From positions 1 through 8,573 of the forward strand of contig JBBRWO010000088.1 in the NCBI GenBank assembly GCA_038249135.1: DNA of 8,573 nt, read 5' to 3'. The translations under genes and the position numbers were made by a program. The first letter of the stretch is position 1. Every line of letters begins with the position of its first letter. Source of the DNA: JBBRWO01 sp038249135 (GTDB taxonomy: Bacteria > Actinomycetota > Coriobacteriia > Anaerosomatales > JAAXUF01). Shown one piece after another: positions 1 to 6,494 of the stretch. The notes beneath the pieces were generated by a model. The model was given only the letters and a program-made list of their open reading frames with translations. It searched no databases and was not told the origin of the DNA.

Positions 1-1
1 C

Positions 2-58
2 GCCATGGAAGAGGCGAACCGCACTTGGGGCGGCGCGCTGCAGCGACTGGCCAAATGA
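2..58 (+). CDS. C-terminal tail of an upstream gene, probable antitoxin of the Doc toxin (partial)
   Basis: Only the last 18 codons lie in the window, ending in TGA at 56-58. The residues read AMEEANRTWGGALQRLAK. The frame stops one base before the ATG of the Doc toxin, the usual antitoxin-then-toxin layout with coupled translation. The tail aligns without gaps to the last 18 residues of the AbrB-like protein at 529-762: A, E, A, G, G and the final K are identical, and E/D, R/K, W/Y and L/V are similar. This suggests, but does not prove, an AbrB/MazE-type antitoxin. The DNA-binding N-terminus is outside the window, so a Phd or other antitoxin type cannot be excluded. Confidence 0.5.
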   Translation, partial: AMEEANRTWGGALQRLAK

Positions 59-59
59 C

Positions 60-449
60 ATGGATCCCCTGTTCCTGACGTTTGAGGAAATCGTCGAGAT
101 CAACACGGACCAAGTCCGGCGATACGGCGGATTGGCTGGAGTGCGAGACGAGGGGCTCTTGCTCTCGGCGCTCGCGATGCCCCAGGTCGGATTTGGAGAC
201 GAATACGCGCACAAGGGCCTCTACGAGATGGCGGCTGCATACCTATTTCACATCGTGAAGAACCATCCGTTTGTCGACGGCAACAAACGCGTCGGCGCGG
301 TAGCGGCACGGGTGTTCTTGGCATTGAACGGCGTCATGATCGATATGCCCGAAGACGTGATCTATGACCTCGTGATCGCCACCGCAGAGGGCCGCGCCGA
401 CAAGGCCGCCATCGCCGACTCATTCCGCGCCCACAGCCGCGCGCTCTGA
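60..449 (+). CDS. doc: Doc (death-on-curing) family toxin, Fic fold
   Basis: This 129-residue protein has the length and layout of Doc toxins. The N-terminus carries a Doc-typical stretch (RYGGLAGVRDEGLLLSALA, about residues 21-39). The Fic core motif is HPFVDGNKR at 69-77, with the catalytic His at 69, the acidic residue D73 and the GNKR end. Lys where AMP-transferring Fic proteins have Gly (GNGR) is the Doc signature. Phage P1 Doc phosphorylates elongation factor EF-Tu and halts translation, so the same cytoplasmic activity is inferred here. The ATG at 60 lies one base after the upstream stop and lacks a good Shine-Dalgarno, so translation is probably coupled to the antitoxin. No inhibitory helix is apparent in the protein itself, consistent with inhibition by a separate antitoxin. 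The frame is intact. Confidence 0.9.
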   Translation: MDPLFLTFEEIVEINTDQVRRYGGLAGVRDEGLLLSALAMPQVGFGDEYAHKGLYEMAAAYLFHIVKNHPFVDGNKRVGAVAARVFLALNGVMIDMPEDVIYDLVIATAEGRADKAAIADSFRAHSRAL

Positions 450-477
450 CCGCGCCCGAGTCGCCCGCTCGCGCATG

Positions 478-489
478 CGAGTACACTCG
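478..489 (+). promoter_or_regulatory. Candidate promoter/operator before the second antitoxin gene
   Basis: Between doc and the next gene, CGAGT (478-482) and ACTCG (485-489) form an inverted repeat with a 2-base centre. It overlaps TACACT (482-487), a plausible -10 element. No convincing -35 hexamer is seen. A palindrome over a -10 box suits autorepression by the AbrB-like protein encoded 40 bases downstream, but a short inverted repeat can arise by chance in GC-rich DNA. Confidence 0.3.
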
Positions 490-528
490 AGCGACACCCG
501 CAGCACCCATCGCTCAGGGAGTCACCCT

Positions 529-762
529 ATGACGCAGAAACTCATCCGACACGGAAACGGCCTCGCACTCGTGGTCGATCCGTCGCTCCTCGAGATCATC
601 GGCGCCACCCAGGACACGGAACTCACCATCACCACGGACGGCAACGCGCTCACGATCACGCCCGTGAAGTCCGCCGAGGACGAGCACCTCATCGCGGCCA
701 AGTACGCCACCGACGAGGCCCTCAAGCGCTACGGCGGCACCGTCTACAAACCGTCGAAGTAG
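529..762 (+). CDS. AbrB/MazE-like antitoxin
   Basis: A 77-residue protein. Its N-terminal half looks like the swapped-hairpin AbrB DNA-binding fold: KLIRHGNGLALVVDPSLLE (about 4-22) matches the family pattern of a short strand, a GN turn and a strand leading to a 'P..ll' helix. It is followed by TELTITTDGNALTITPV (about 29-45). The C-terminal segment (about 50-77) is charged, the region that in such antitoxins usually wraps the toxin. The ATG at 529 was chosen because AGGGAG at 516-521 lies 7 bases upstream; an in-frame ATG at 475 has no such site. No toxin follows, since the next gene is convergent. The nearest toxin is doc, 79 bases upstream. It may be a second antitoxin for Doc or an orphan, acting as DNA-binding repressor and toxin inhibitor. 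Confidence 0.75.
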   Translation: MTQKLIRHGNGLALVVDPSLLEIIGATQDTELTITTDGNALTITPVKSAEDEHLIAAKYATDEALKRYGGTVYKPSK

Positions 763-785
763 ACGTCAGGACCGTCGTCCACGTC
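762..785 (+). terminator. Possible hairpin between convergent genes
   Basis: GACGT (762-766) pairs with ACGTC (781-785) and GGAC (769-772) pairs with GTCC (777-780), around a CGTC loop with a 2-base CA bulge. It begins at the last base of the antitoxin stop codon, where a terminator would be expected. There is no T-tract, so this is at best a weak or factor-assisted terminator. The rest of the 82-base gap before the convergent acyl-CoA synthetase shows nothing else recognisable. Confidence 0.3.
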
Positions 786-844
786 GCCGGGCTCACCTCG
801 CGCCACGGCCAGGCCGCAGATTCGCTACGCCTCCACGCCCCCCG

Positions 845-2611
845 CTACTCCTCGCGGTTCCCTGCGTCGTTGTCTCGGATCGCCGCTCGGCGGATCTTGC
901 CGTTGACCGTCTTGGGCAGCGCGTCTACAAAGTCGATGATGCGCGGGTACTTGTAGGGCGCCGTGCGCTTCTTGACCCAGGTCTGGAGCTCCTTGGCGAG
1001 CTCGTCGCTACCGACATACCCGCCGTTGAGCACGATCGTCGCCTTGACCGCCTTGCCACGGACGTCGTCGTGCACGCCCGTTACAGCGCACTCGCGCACC
1101 GAGTCGTGCTCGAGCAGAACGCTCTCGACCTCGAACGGTCCGATGCGGTAGCCGGACGACTTGATCACGTCGTCGTTTCTGCCCACGTACCAGAAGTAGC
1201 CATCCTCATCGGCCCAGGCGATGTCGCCCGTGTGGTACCAGCCGTCGTGCATCGCCTCGGCGGTCTTCTCCTCGGCGCGGTAGTAGCAGAGCATGACGCC
1301 GTCGGGTCGCGGGTCGAGCTTGACCACGACCTCGCCGGTCTGGCCGGGATCGCAGCGAACACCGGCCTCGTCCATGATCTCGATCGTGAACTGCGGGGAC
1401 GGCTTGCCCATGGAACCCGGTTTGCACACCATGCCCACCAGGTTGGCAACCAGCAGCGGCGTCTCGGTCTGGCCAAAGCCCTCGACCAGATCCAGGCCAG
1501 TGTGCTCACGCCAGCCCTCGAACAGGTCGGGGTTGAGCGCCTCGCCGGCGGTGGTGCAGAAGGTGAGCGACGACAGGTCGTGCTCGGCCATGCCGGCGGC
1601 CATCATCATGCGAAACATCGTCGGCGGACAGCAGATGGTCGTGATGGCGTAGCGCTCGATCAGCGAGAGTATCTCGGCGGGATCGAAGCGATCGAAGTCG
1701 TAGGTGAAGACGCACGCCTCCATGAGCCACTGGCCGTAGAGCTTTCCCCAGACCGCCTTGCCCCAGCCCGTGTCGGCGATGGTGAGGTGGACGCCGCCGT
1801 CGCTGACCACGTTGTGCCAGTGCTTAGCCGTCGGGATATGCGCGAGTGCGTACGCGCTGTCGTGCAGCACCATCTTGGGATTGCCGGTGGTGCCCGAGGA
1901 GAAGTAGAGCAGGAACGGGTCGGCGGCGAGCGTATCGACGCGTGCGAACTCAGACGACGCCTCGGTCACGCCGGCGTTGAAGTCGAGCCAACCCTCGCGC
2001 TCGGTGCGAGCGGCGCAGATGCCGTCGGGGCCGCTCAGCGCGGATCCGATCCCGGCCGCGTGCGCCGCCGCCGGATCAGCCGCCAGGTGTGCGAGGGTCC
2101 CGCCGCCGGCGCCGTTCATGATCACCCGCGTCTCGAGCGACGGGCAGGTCTCCATCACGTTGTCGACGGTCTGCGCGATGTCGCCGATGGAGGTGCAGAT
2201 GATCGTCTTCACCTCGGCGCTGTTGATGCGGTACTCGAGGTCGTGCTCCTTGAGCATGAACGTGGCCGGGACGATGATCGCGCCCAACTTGTGCAGCGCC
2301 ACGGCCGTGAACCAGAACTGGTAGTGGCGGCGAAGGATCACCATGACCATGTCGCCGCGCCCGATTCCCAGTGACGAGAGGTAGCTGGCCGTCTTGTCGG
2401 ACCAGTACTTCATGTCCGCGAACGTGAACGTGTGCTCCTCGCCCTCCGGATTGCACCACACCATGGCGCGGCGGTCCGGGTCGTTCACGGCGATCTCATC
2501 GACCACGTCGTAGCCAAAGTTGAAGCTCTCGGGATAGTGCAGGCCAAAGCTGGTGAGCAGGCCGTTGTCGTCATACGTCTCGTCAACGTAGCGCAGGTTG
2601 ATGTCTCGCAC
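845..2611 (-). CDS. AMP-forming acyl-CoA synthetase, medium/branched-chain (ACSM/MacS-like)
   Basis: This 588-residue protein is full length for the ANL superfamily. It activates a carboxylic acid with ATP to an acyl-AMP, then transfers the acyl group to CoA. Visible motifs are the phosphate-binding loop SSGTTGNPK (238-246), GFGQTET (378-384), WYHTGD (458-463), GRNDDVIKSSGYRIGPFEVE (477-496), and the C-terminal PKTVNGK with the expected catalytic Lys 572. The strings around ADTGWGKAVWGKLYGQW (280-295) resemble medium-chain ligases and the archaeal 2-methylbutyryl-CoA synthetase MacS rather than acetyl-CoA synthetase. The exact substrate is inferred only. GTG at 2611 was chosen because a purine-rich GGAGAAGAGGA lies just upstream and conserved family sequence starts here. 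It sits 77 bases after the regulator gene on the same strand, so the two are probably co-transcribed. The enzyme is presumably cytosolic. Confidence 0.9.
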   Translation of the reverse strand: MRDINLRYVDETYDDNGLLTSFGLHYPESFNFGYDVVDEIAVNDPDRRAMVWCNPEGEEHTFTFADMKYWSDKTASYLSSLGIGRGDMVMVILRRHYQFWFTAVALHKLGAIIVPATFMLKEHDLEYRINSAEVKTIICTSIGDIAQTVDNVMETCPSLETRVIMNGAGGGTLAHLAADPAAAHAAGIGSALSGPDGICAARTEREGWLDFNAGVTEASSEFARVDTLAADPFLLYFSSGTTGNPKMVLHDSAYALAHIPTAKHWHNVVSDGGVHLTIADTGWGKAVWGKLYGQWLMEACVFTYDFDRFDPAEILSLIERYAITTICCPPTMFRMMMAAGMAEHDLSSLTFCTTAGEALNPDLFEGWREHTGLDLVEGFGQTETPLLVANLVGMVCKPGSMGKPSPQFTIEIMDEAGVRCDPGQTGEVVVKLDPRPDGVMLCYYRAEEKTAEAMHDGWYHTGDIAWADEDGYFWYVGRNDDVIKSSGYRIGPFEVESVLLEHDSVRECAVTGVHDDVRGKAVKATIVLNGGYVGSDELAKELQTWVKKRTAPYKYPRIIDFVDALPKTVNGKIRRAAIRDNDAGNREE

Positions 2612-2631
2612 GGGGGTCCTCTTCTCCGTCG

Positions 2632-2646
2632 GCGCGGCGTCCGCGC
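2632..2646 (-). promoter_or_regulatory. Hairpin in the leader between the regulator and acyl-CoA synthetase genes
   Basis: GCGCGG and CCGCGC form a perfect 6-base inverted repeat around a 3-base loop, ending about 20 bases before the GTG start on the minus strand. A 9-base direct repeat, GGCACCGTC (2654-2662 and 2666-2674, plus-strand reading), lies just upstream in the same 77-base gap. They could affect translation or read-through between the two genes, but in such GC-rich sequence chance is a real possibility. Confidence 0.25.
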
Positions 2647-2688
2647 GTCCGTTGGCACCGTCATCGGCACCGTCTGGGCGGGCAGCGT

Positions 2689-3273
2689 CTAACGAATCTC
2701 CGCGTCGTTCTCCTTGAATACGATCGCAAGGAAGGTGCAGGGCTCTCCGCCCGTGGCGATCATGCCGTGACCGCGACCGGAGTCGTAGTAGACCGTGTCG
2801 CCGGCTGCGAGCTCCTCGGCGTGCTCCTCGAACGTGAAGCGCATGCTGCCACTCAAGATGAAGTCGAGTTCCTGCCCGGCGTGGCGCGAGAGCGTGATCG
2901 GCGCATCCTGCTGATCGGCGATGCACGGCGCCGTGACCACGAACGGCTCAGCGAGCTTGTGCTTGAAGTTGGGCGCGAGGTGGCGGTATTCGAAGCCGGC
3001 GCGGCGCTTGATCGACAGCCCCTCGCCCGCGCGCACCACGGAGTATCCCGAGAGGTGCGGGTTCTCACCGGTGAGCAGCTCGATCATGTCGACGCCGAGC
3101 TTCTCGGCGGCTCGATAGAGGAAGGTGAACGAGAGGTCGGTCGCGCCGGCTTCGATGGCGGCGTACTCGGCGACGCTGATGCCGGTGTACTCGGCCATCT
3201 CCTGCATCGTCAGCTCCGAGTCCTCGCGTAGTGCGTGGATTCGCTTCGCGACTTCCGCGATGTTCGGGTCCAT
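2689..3273 (-). CDS. XRE-family regulator with C-terminal cupin domain
   Basis: A 194-residue transcription factor. Residues about 5-68 form an XRE/Cro-type helix-turn-helix (AKRIHALREDSELTMQEMAE, then TGISVAEYAAIEAG and LYRAAEKLGVDMIELL). Residues about 95-190 form a cupin barrel, with strands at HAGQELDFILSGSMRFTF (131-148) and GDTVYYDSGRGHG (158-170). H131, E135 and H169 lie where cupins often place ligands, but the metal-binding set looks incomplete, so it may sense a small organic effector. The ATG at 3273 is supported by AGGAGG at 3285-3290; an upstream in-frame ATG at 3387 would add a low-quality Arg/Pro-rich extension. As first gene of the unit with the acyl-CoA synthetase and divergent from the oxidoreductase operon, it probably controls both. 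Its effector may be an acid or acyl-CoA (inference). Confidence 0.88.
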   Translation of the reverse strand: MDPNIAEVAKRIHALREDSELTMQEMAEYTGISVAEYAAIEAGATDLSFTFLYRAAEKLGVDMIELLTGENPHLSGYSVVRAGEGLSIKRRAGFEYRHLAPNFKHKLAEPFVVTAPCIADQQDAPITLSRHAGQELDFILSGSMRFTFEEHAEELAAGDTVYYDSGRGHGMIATGGEPCTFLAIVFKENDAEIR

Positions 3274-3345
3274 GCGCGTGTTCCCCTCCTCGAAAGTGAC
3301 CGTGCGTCTTGCATTCTGCGGGCGTGGTGGCCTGCGAACGCGCCT

Positions 3346-3367
3346 ATTGTAGCCCGCGCTGCGGGTT
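3346..3367 (-). promoter_or_regulatory. Candidate promoter and operator of the regulator/acyl-CoA synthetase unit
   Basis: On the minus strand TACAAT (3351-3346) is a good -10 hexamer, about 72 bases from the regulator's ATG. Directly upstream, AACCCGCAGCGCGGGCT (3367-3351) is an inverted repeat: 5 GC pairs around GCT/AGC, extended by a G-T and an A-T pair. It sits in the spacer between the -10 and the expected -35, where a repressor would block transcription. No clear -35 was found, and the pairing of promoter with operator is inference. Confidence 0.35.
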
Positions 3368-3474
3368 GGGCGAGTCGTTGGATGCAATGGACGGCGCGGC
3401 GCCGGGGCGCGAGTACTTCAAATTGTCACCGCGTGTGCCAGAAATGCTCACAACGACACATTTGCGCCTCGGGA

Positions 3475-3532
3475 TTGTCAGTGCCGAGCACTACAATGGC
3501 AGAGCGACACAGCGCAGAATCAGCCGAGGAGG
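3475..3532 (+). promoter_or_regulatory. Candidate promoter and ribosome binding site of the oxidoreductase operon
   Basis: TACAAT at 3492-3497 is a plausible -10, the same hexamer as in the divergent promoter. TTGTCA at 3475-3480 is -35-like but only 11 bases away, so it is more likely part of a repeated element: ATTGTCA occurs at 3422-3428 and again at 3474-3480, 52 bases apart on the same strand. A perfect AGGAGG lies at 3527-3532, 8 bases before the GTG at 3541. The rest of the 3274-3540 divergent region shows no gene. Confidence 0.35.
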
Positions 3533-3540
3533 TCATGCGC

Positions 3541-4320
3541 GTGCAAGAAGCCCCCGACACAACTCCGGACATAAAGCGGTTCACCATCGTCACGGGCCAC
3601 TACGGCTGCGGCAAGACGAACCTGTCCATCAACCTCGCGCTTGACCTGACCGCGCGCTACTCGCAGGTCACGCTGGTCGACCTCGATGTCGTGAACCCGT
3701 ACTTTCGCTCGTCGGACTACACCGCGATGCTCGAACGCCACGGTGTGCGCGTGATCGCTCCCACCTTCGCGGGCACCACGCTCGACACGCCCGTGCTCTC
3801 GCCCGCGATCGCCTCGGTGTTCGCAAGCGACGGCGCGGTCATCTTCGATGTGGGCGGCGACGACGCCGGCGCCACGGCGCTCGGCCGCTACAGCAAGGAC
3901 ATCGCGCCACTCGACTACGACCTGCTCTACGTCGTAAACCGCTACCGAGGCCTCACCGCCACGCCCGAGGAAGCCGCCGCGCTGCTGGCGGAGATCGAAG
4001 ACGCTGCGCACCTCAAGGCCACCGGCGTCGTCAACAACTCGCACCTGCGCGGCGAGACAACGGCTGCCACAGTGCTGGACTCACGCGAGTTCGCGCGCGA
4101 GACCGCACGGCTGCTGGCCCTGCCGCTGCGCTTCACCACCGTGCCGATCGCGCTCGCCGAGGAGTTCTCGGCGTGTGACGGCCCGGCGGATGTGGGCTCG
4201 GCGAGTGACGGCCCGGCGGGGCAGGACTCTGCGAGCTTCATCGAGAATGCGTATCCTGTACAGATTCACGTTCGCACCCCCTGGGAAGACCCTTCCGAGG
4301 TGGACGAGGAGGTCAGCTAA
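3541..4320 (+). CDS. P-loop nucleotide-binding protein (MinD/CobQ-like) heading the oxidoreductase operon
   Basis: A 259-residue SIMIBI-class NTPase. The Walker A loop is GHYGCGKTN (19-27). After it come VTLVDLDVVNPYFRSSDY (43-60), a Walker-B-like AVIFDVGGDDAG (99-110), and GVVNNSHL (162-169), a possible base-contact strand. The ParA/MinD signature lysine before the loop is absent (His at that site), so ParA-type dimerisation should not be assumed. There are no membrane segments. GTG 3541 is preferred because AGGAGG is 8 bases upstream; an ATG at 3535 is only 2 bases from it, and one at 3496 has no site. The gene ends 3 bases before the ferredoxin gene, so it is co-transcribed with the oxidoreductase. 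Similar 'DLDVVNPYFRS' proteins accompany such operons in anaerobes, from memory and unchecked. Its role (assembly, cluster loading or regulation) is unknown. A repeat-expanded linker lies near the C-terminus. Confidence 0.8.
   Translation: MQEAPDTTPDIKRFTIVTGHYGCGKTNLSINLALDLTARYSQVTLVDLDVVNPYFRSSDYTAMLERHGVRVIAPTFAGTTLDTPVLSPAIASVFASDGAVIFDVGGDDAGATALGRYSKDIAPLDYDLLYVVNRYRGLTATPEEAAALLAEIEDAAHLKATGVVNNSHLRGETTAATVLDSREFARETARLLALPLRFTTVPIALAEEFSACDGPADVGSASDGPAGQDSASFIENAYPVQIHVRTPWEDPSEVDEEVS
4167..4236 (+). repeat. 30-base in-frame tandem repeat inside the P-loop protein gene
   Basis: Units start at 4167, 4197 and 4227. The first 23 bases of units 1 and 2 are identical except at one position (4174 T, 4204 A); the third is a decayed partial copy (CTCTGCGAGC against CTCGGCGAGT). 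At protein level this gives SACDGPADVG, SASDGPAGQD, then SAS, residues 210-232. It is a Ser/Ala/Asp/Gly-rich linker between the NTPase core and the last conserved strand, probably a recent slippage or unequal-crossover expansion. Confidence 0.85.
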
Positions 4321-4323
4321 GCA

Positions 4324-4530
4324 ATGCCGAGAATCATCGTTGACGAGCACTACTGCAAAGGCTGCTCGCTGTGTGTCGAGGTGTGTCCCCGCGATTGCAT
4401 CGCGCTGGACCCCGACAAGATCACCGACAAGGGGTATCACCCCGCCGTCCTCACCGACGAGTCGCTCTGCACGGGCTGCACCAACTGCGCGCTGATGTGC
4501 CCGGAAGTCGCGATCACGGTCGAAAGGTAG
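4324..4530 (+). CDS. vorD: 2x[4Fe-4S] ferredoxin subunit (delta) of 2-oxoacid:ferredoxin oxidoreductase
   Basis: A 68-residue protein with two CxxCxxCxxxCP motifs: C11, C14, C17, C21 and C49, C52, C55, C59. Each site should hold one [4Fe-4S] cluster, so the protein passes electrons from the catalytic subunits to free ferredoxin. An extra C25 follows the first motif. Length and layout fit the separate delta subunit of four-subunit KOR/VOR enzymes. The ATG is 3 bases after the stop of the P-loop gene, with AGGAGG at 4307-4312 inside that gene's end. The alpha subunit gene follows after 6 bases. A free-standing ferredoxin is possible from sequence alone, but the operon position makes the subunit role much more likely. 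The vor symbol rests on the alpha subunit assignment; korD is the alternative. Confidence 0.9.
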   Translation: MPRIIVDEHYCKGCSLCVEVCPRDCIALDPDKITDKGYHPAVLTDESLCTGCTNCALMCPEVAITVER

Positions 4531-4536
4531 GCTCAC

Positions 4537-5610
4537 GTGTCCGAGAAAGTACTGATGAAGGGCAACGAGGCGCTCGCCGAGGCCGCGATCCGCGCCGGCT
4601 GTCGCTCGTTCTTCGGCTATCCCATCACCCCGCAGACCGAGGTCGCGGCGTACATGGCCAAGCGGATGCCCAAAGAAGGCGGCATCTACCTGCAGGCCGA
4701 GAGCGAAGTCGCCGCGATCAACATGGTCTACGGCGCATCAGCTGCGGGAGCTCGTGTCATGACGTCGTCGAGTTCGCCCGGCATCTCGCTCAAAGGCGAA
4801 GGCATCAGCTACATGGCCGGCGCTGACCTGCCCGGCGTCATCATCAACGTCCAGCGCGGCGGTCCCGGCCTTGGCGGCATCCAGCCCTCGCAGGCCGACT
4901 ACTTCCAGGCGACCAAGGCGACCGGCCACGGGGACTTCCACCTCATCGTGCTAGCGCCGTCGACCGTCCAGGAGATGGCCGACACCGTCTACGACGCCTT
5001 CGACCTCGCCGACACCTACCGCACGCCCGTCATGATCCTCGCCGACGGCATGCTCGGCCAGATGATGGAGCCGGTCGTCCTGCCGGAGCGCAAAACCGAG
5101 TTCACGCCCAAGCCGTGGGCCGTCACCGGCACCAAGGGCAAGCGCCCCCACAACGTCATCACCTCCCTGCACCTGCAGCCCGAGGACCTCGAGCGCACCA
5201 ACATCGAGCGTTACGAGCGCTACGACCGCATCAAGGCCACCGAGCAGCGCGCCGAGGAGTACCTCACCGAGGATGCCGACATCGTGCTCGTCGCCTTTGG
5301 CGCCACCTCGCGCATCGCCCGCAGCGCCGTGAACAAGGCGCGCGCCGCAGGCATCAAGGCCGGCCTCATCCGCCCCATCACGCTGTGGCCGTTCCCGACT
5401 GACGCGATCAATCGCGCCGCCGAGACAGCCAGCGCGTTCCTCACCGTAGAGATGAACATGGGCCAGATGGTCGAGGACGTGCGTCTCACCGTCTGCGGCA
5501 AGAAGCCGGTCGAGTTCTTTGGCCGCGCCGGTGGCATCATCCCCACCCCAGCCGAGACCCTCACCGTCATCGAACGAATCGCCGCAGACCTCGCGGGAGG
5601 TGCCAACTAG
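4537..5610 (+). CDS. vorB: 2-oxoacid:ferredoxin oxidoreductase alpha subunit, VorB-like
   Basis: A 357-residue alpha subunit, with domains I (about 1-180) and II (about 245-350) of the 2-oxoacid:ferredoxin oxidoreductase family. Key strings are KVLMKGNEALAEAAIRAG (4-21), GYPITPQTE (27-35), QAESEVAAINMVYGA (53-67), TSSSSPGISLK (76-86) and RGGPGLGGIQPSQADYFQA (107-125). These match my memory of proteins annotated as 3-methyl-2-oxobutanoate dehydrogenase subunit VorB more closely than classical KorA, so branched-chain 2-oxoacids are the favoured substrates. The complex oxidatively decarboxylates a 2-oxoacid to acyl-CoA and reduces ferredoxin, and is reversible. The GTG at 4537 begins exactly at the family N-terminus, though only a weak AAAGG precedes it. 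The stop overlaps the start of the beta subunit by 1 base (TAGTG). 2-Oxoglutarate specificity (korA) cannot be excluded. Confidence 0.93.
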   Translation: MSEKVLMKGNEALAEAAIRAGCRSFFGYPITPQTEVAAYMAKRMPKEGGIYLQAESEVAAINMVYGASAAGARVMTSSSSPGISLKGEGISYMAGADLPGVIINVQRGGPGLGGIQPSQADYFQATKATGHGDFHLIVLAPSTVQEMADTVYDAFDLADTYRTPVMILADGMLGQMMEPVVLPERKTEFTPKPWAVTGTKGKRPHNVITSLHLQPEDLERTNIERYERYDRIKATEQRAEEYLTEDADIVLVAFGATSRIARSAVNKARAAGIKAGLIRPITLWPFPTDAINRAAETASAFLTVEMNMGQMVEDVRLTVCGKKPVEFFGRAGGIIPTPAETLTVIERIAADLAGGAN

Positions 5611-6494
5611 TGGAAACCATCTTCAAGCGTCCGGAATCCCTCACTGACGCGCAGTTCTCCTACTGCCCCGGTTGCACGCACGGCATCGTCCACCGCCTCA
5701 TCGCCGAGACGCTCGACGAGCTGGGCGTCGAAGGCACCACCGTGGGCGTCGCCCCGGTCGGCTGCTCGGTGCTCGCCTACGACTTCTTCGCCTGCGACAT
5801 GGTCCAGGCCGCGCACGGCCGCGCACCCGCGGTCGCCACCGCGCTCAAGCGCACGCTCCCCGGCAACGTCGTCTTCGCCTACCAAGGTGACGGCGACCTC
5901 GCCTCCATCGGCATGGCCGAGACGGTCCACGCCGCATCACGCGGCGAAAGAATCACCATCATCTTCATCAACAACGCCATCTACGGCATGACCGGCGGCC
6001 AGATGGCCCCCACTTCGCTGCCCGCACAGGTCACGCAGACCAGCCCCTACGGTCGCGACGTCGCCGCCGACGGCTACCCCATCCGCGTCTGCGAGATGCT
6101 CTCGACCCTCGACGGCGTCGCGCTCGCGCAGCGCGTCAGCGTCGACACCCCGCGCAACGTGCGCGCCGCGAAGAAGGCCATCAAGAAGGCGTTCGAGTAT
6201 CAGGTCGACGATGTGGGCTACACCATCATCGAGGTCGTCTCGACCTGCCCCACCAACTGGGGACTCTCGCCCAGCGACGCCCTGCAGTGGCTGCGCGACA
6301 ACCTGCTGCCGTACTACCCGCTGGGCGTGTACCGCGACGTGAAGGCCGACGGCTACGCCAACGTTGCGGAAGCCGCCCTCGCACGCGCCGAAGCGCTCGC
6401 AGCCGAGGTCGCGGGTCCCGCGGCCGCGCCGGCCGCCACGCCAGCACCTGCCGCCGCGACCGCCGGCACCAAGGGCGGTGCCGACAATGGCTAA
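5610..6494 (+). CDS. vorA: 2-oxoacid:ferredoxin oxidoreductase beta subunit (thiamine diphosphate-binding)
   Basis: A 294-residue beta subunit. It carries the thiamine diphosphate motif GDGDLASIG (93-101) ending at INN (120-122), then AIYGMTGGQMAPTS (123-136). YCPGCTHG (18-25) near the N-terminus is typical of this family, as is GCSVLAYDFFACD (51-63). It binds TDP-Mg and performs the decarboxylation together with the alpha subunit. GTG 5610 overlaps the previous stop by 1 base and has GGGAGG (5595-5600) 9 bases upstream. Residues about 255-294 form an Ala/Pro-rich low-complexity tail that is not part of the usual fold (GPAAAPAATPAPAAATAG, 269-286). This makes the subunit somewhat longer than the roughly 250 residues I expect. 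The gene overlaps the gamma subunit by 8 bases. The vorA symbol follows from the alpha subunit; korB is the alternative. Confidence 0.93.
   Translation: METIFKRPESLTDAQFSYCPGCTHGIVHRLIAETLDELGVEGTTVGVAPVGCSVLAYDFFACDMVQAAHGRAPAVATALKRTLPGNVVFAYQGDGDLASIGMAETVHAASRGERITIIFINNAIYGMTGGQMAPTSLPAQVTQTSPYGRDVAADGYPIRVCEMLSTLDGVALAQRVSVDTPRNVRAAKKAIKKAFEYQVDDVGYTIIEVVSTCPTNWGLSPSDALQWLRDNLLPYYPLGVYRDVKADGYANVAEAALARAEALAAEVAGPAAAPAATPAPAAATAGTKGGADNG

Noticed and set aside
1070..2374. A 434-codon open frame on the plus strand opposite the acyl-CoA synthetase.
   Set aside because: It is an antisense shadow of a clearly conserved enzyme in GC-rich DNA. Its translation is rich in Arg, Gly, Val and Asp with no recognisable motif, and it has no supporting start site.
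2612..2926. An N-terminal extension of the acyl-CoA synthetase starting at an ATG at 2926.
   Set aside because: The extra 105 residues are Arg/His-rich and run through the regulator gene in another frame. Family similarity begins at the GTG at 2611, which has a purine-rich ribosome binding site.
3235..3540. A longer P-loop protein starting upstream of 3541, as far back as 3235.
   Set aside because: The extension would overlap the regulator gene and the divergent promoter region and has no conserved sequence. The perfect AGGAGG at 3527-3532 points to the GTG at 3541.
6364..6486. An upstream start for the gamma subunit at 6364.
   Set aside because: The added 41 residues are Arg/Pro-rich and derive from the beta subunit's Ala/Pro tail read in another frame. 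The family N-terminus begins at the ATG at 6487.
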